This document shows, piece after piece, positions 34,840-35,141 of a DNA stretch of 35,141 nt (positions are counted from its first letter, which is position 1; each line of letters starts with the position of its first letter). The notes under the pieces were generated by a model that was not told the origin of the DNA, searched no databases, and saw only the letters and a program-made list of their open reading frames with translations. The DNA is taken from NCBI GenBank assembly GCA_016936875.1, contig JAFGXB010000134.1:1-35141 (forward strand), given 5' to 3'. The stretch is from Burkholderiaceae bacterium. GTDB lineage: Bacteria; Pseudomonadota; Gammaproteobacteria; Burkholderiales; Burkholderiaceae_C. A program made the position numbers and the translations under genes.

Positions 34840-34857
34840 CTGGCCTGCGCAGGCCAG
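34840..34857. repeat. 18-bp perfect palindrome upstream of gpsA
   Basis: CTGGCCTGCGCAGGCCAG reads the same on both strands. It lies 182 bases before the gpsA start, next to a terminator-like hairpin. It could be a protein-binding site or part of a structured leader; no regulator is identifiable. Confidence 0.6.
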
Positions 34858-34860
34858 CTA

Positions 34861-34896
34861 CCGCAAGTAGAACTCGCTACTTACGGCATGTTTTTT
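34861..34896 (+). terminator. Terminator-like hairpin with T-run
   Basis: CCGCAAGTAG (34861-34870) and CTACTTACGG (34877-34886) pair with one mismatch around AACTCG, followed by CATG and six T at 34891-34896. On the plus strand it looks like an intrinsic terminator, but no plus-strand gene ends nearby. On the minus strand it would be a plain hairpin in the gpsA leader. Confidence 0.45.
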
Positions 34897-34929
34897 GGTG
34901 ACTCGTTGATCCAAAAAGTTAATGGATAG

Positions 34930-34958
34930 ATTGTAAAGCAAATTGACGATAATTTGAA
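34930..34958 (-). promoter_or_regulatory. Candidate sigma-70 promoter for the osmolyte operon
   Basis: Read on the minus strand: TTCAAA (34958-34953), 17 bases, TACAAT (34935-34930). The -10 matches 5 of 6 and the -35 4 of 6 consensus bases. Transcription would start near 34922, leaving a leader of about 265 bases with two foldable elements before gpsA. Confidence 0.45.
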
Positions 34959-34968
34959 TTTCATTATC
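34948..34968. promoter_or_regulatory. Candidate operator, inverted repeat over the -35 box
   Basis: GATAAT (34948-34953) and ATTATC (34963-34968) form an inverted repeat across 21 bases. It overlaps the -35 hexamer of the candidate promoter, a usual place for a repressor. It resembles a Fur box in its half-sites, but the spacing is two bases longer than the 19-bp consensus, so Fur is only one possibility. Confidence 0.35.
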
Positions 34969-35058
34969 ACTAAATTACTTGCAACTTTTGGGACGATTCG
35001 AGGTTGATCGCCGCAGCACCCGACGATCTGCCTAATCTGCTTGCGCGCACACGTCTCA

Positions 35059-35139
35059 TGAGAAACACGCCGGGCCGCCCCAAGTGTTTCTCACCCCCTC
35101 GGGGGGCTGACGCGCAGCGGCAGGTCTGGGGGCGCTCTC
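35059..35139. repeat. Dispersed hairpin-rich intergenic repeat, copy B
   Basis: Second copy of the element at 2532-2609, same orientation. Its left stem TGAGAAACAC (35059-35068) pairs perfectly with GTGTTTCTCA (35084-35093), whereas copy A has CAAGGAAAC with GTGTCCTTG. Paired bases differ together, which shows that the fold is conserved. The CCCCCTCGGGGGG hairpin and the TGGGGGCGCTC end are also kept. It lies at the window edge. Confidence 0.75.
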
Positions 35140-35141
35140 AA

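Larger units (their letters stand above)
34659..35141. other. Non-coding upstream region of the gpsA-ggpP-ggpS operon
   Basis: About 480 bases without a supported gene. From the gpsA side: roughly 180 bases of normal base composition, a perfect palindrome, a terminator-like hairpin, an AT-rich stretch at about 34890-34995 that is unlike the rest of the window, and then copy B of the dispersed repeat at the edge. The AT-rich stretch holds the promoter candidate. A short open frame running off the right edge (from about 34991, plus) has no recognisable product. Confidence 0.6.

Noticed and set aside
34991-35141. Possible gene start at the right edge, plus strand
   Set aside because: An open frame runs off the window, but half of it is the dispersed repeat and it has no recognisable start or motif.

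Overview
The window is high-G+C bacterial chromosome, densely coded on both strands, and reads as a betaproteobacterium of the Burkholderiales type. The evidence is the prmC-grxD-ubiX order at the left edge, a very long flavin/iron-sulfur dehydrogenase of the DUF3683 type, and two copies of a hairpin-rich intergenic repeat of a kind seen in that order. The mix of an octaheme tetrathionate-reductase-family cytochrome, polyphosphate kinase and a tungsten-type aldehyde oxidoreductase would suit a sulfur-oxidising, metabolically flexible genus such as Thiomonas. That genus guess is inference only.

Left part (1-5072): end of prmC, grxD, ubiX and a PPK2 polyphosphate kinase on the plus strand. These face a minus-strand block of a TAT-exported ferritin-like protein, an ECF sigma factor, its RskA-type membrane anti-sigma factor, and a HIT hydrolase whose tail is encoded by the dispersed repeat.

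Middle (5073-19731): a membrane-anchored octaheme cytochrome c with a b-type cytochrome partner (plus); the 1325-residue FAD/Fe-S dehydrogenase (minus); a tandem HD-GYP protein whose first HD half is degenerate; an OmpA-like lipoprotein (minus); a cytosolic ferritin-like protein. Then comes a compact five-gene operon: a four-cluster ferredoxin subunit, a tungsten/molybdenum bis-pterin aldehyde oxidoreductase, an FAD subunit, a MoaD-like protein, and a small unrecognised protein. The first three have the make-up of the AorABC enzyme of Aromatoleum.

Right part (19700-35141): an MGDG-synthase-like glycosyltransferase; an alanine-rich lipoprotein with a strong terminator; an orphan NitT/TauT-like ABC system with a double-length permease and no binding protein; a cation diffusion facilitator, a PEBP-family protein and a small membrane protein. 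Finally there is a seven-gene minus-strand run: gpsA, a HAD sugar-phosphate phosphatase, a glucosylglycerol-phosphate synthase (GgpS-like rather than OtsA), two MscS-type channels, and an OmpR-type response regulator with its sensor kinase.

The most coherent system is this last run. GpsA would make glycerol-3-phosphate, GgpS would join it to ADP-glucose, the HAD enzyme would release glucosylglycerol, and the MscS channels could relieve pressure on hypo-osmotic shock. An AT-rich region upstream holds a candidate promoter with an inverted repeat over its -35 box. No rRNA, tRNA, CRISPR array, transposase or phage gene was recognised.
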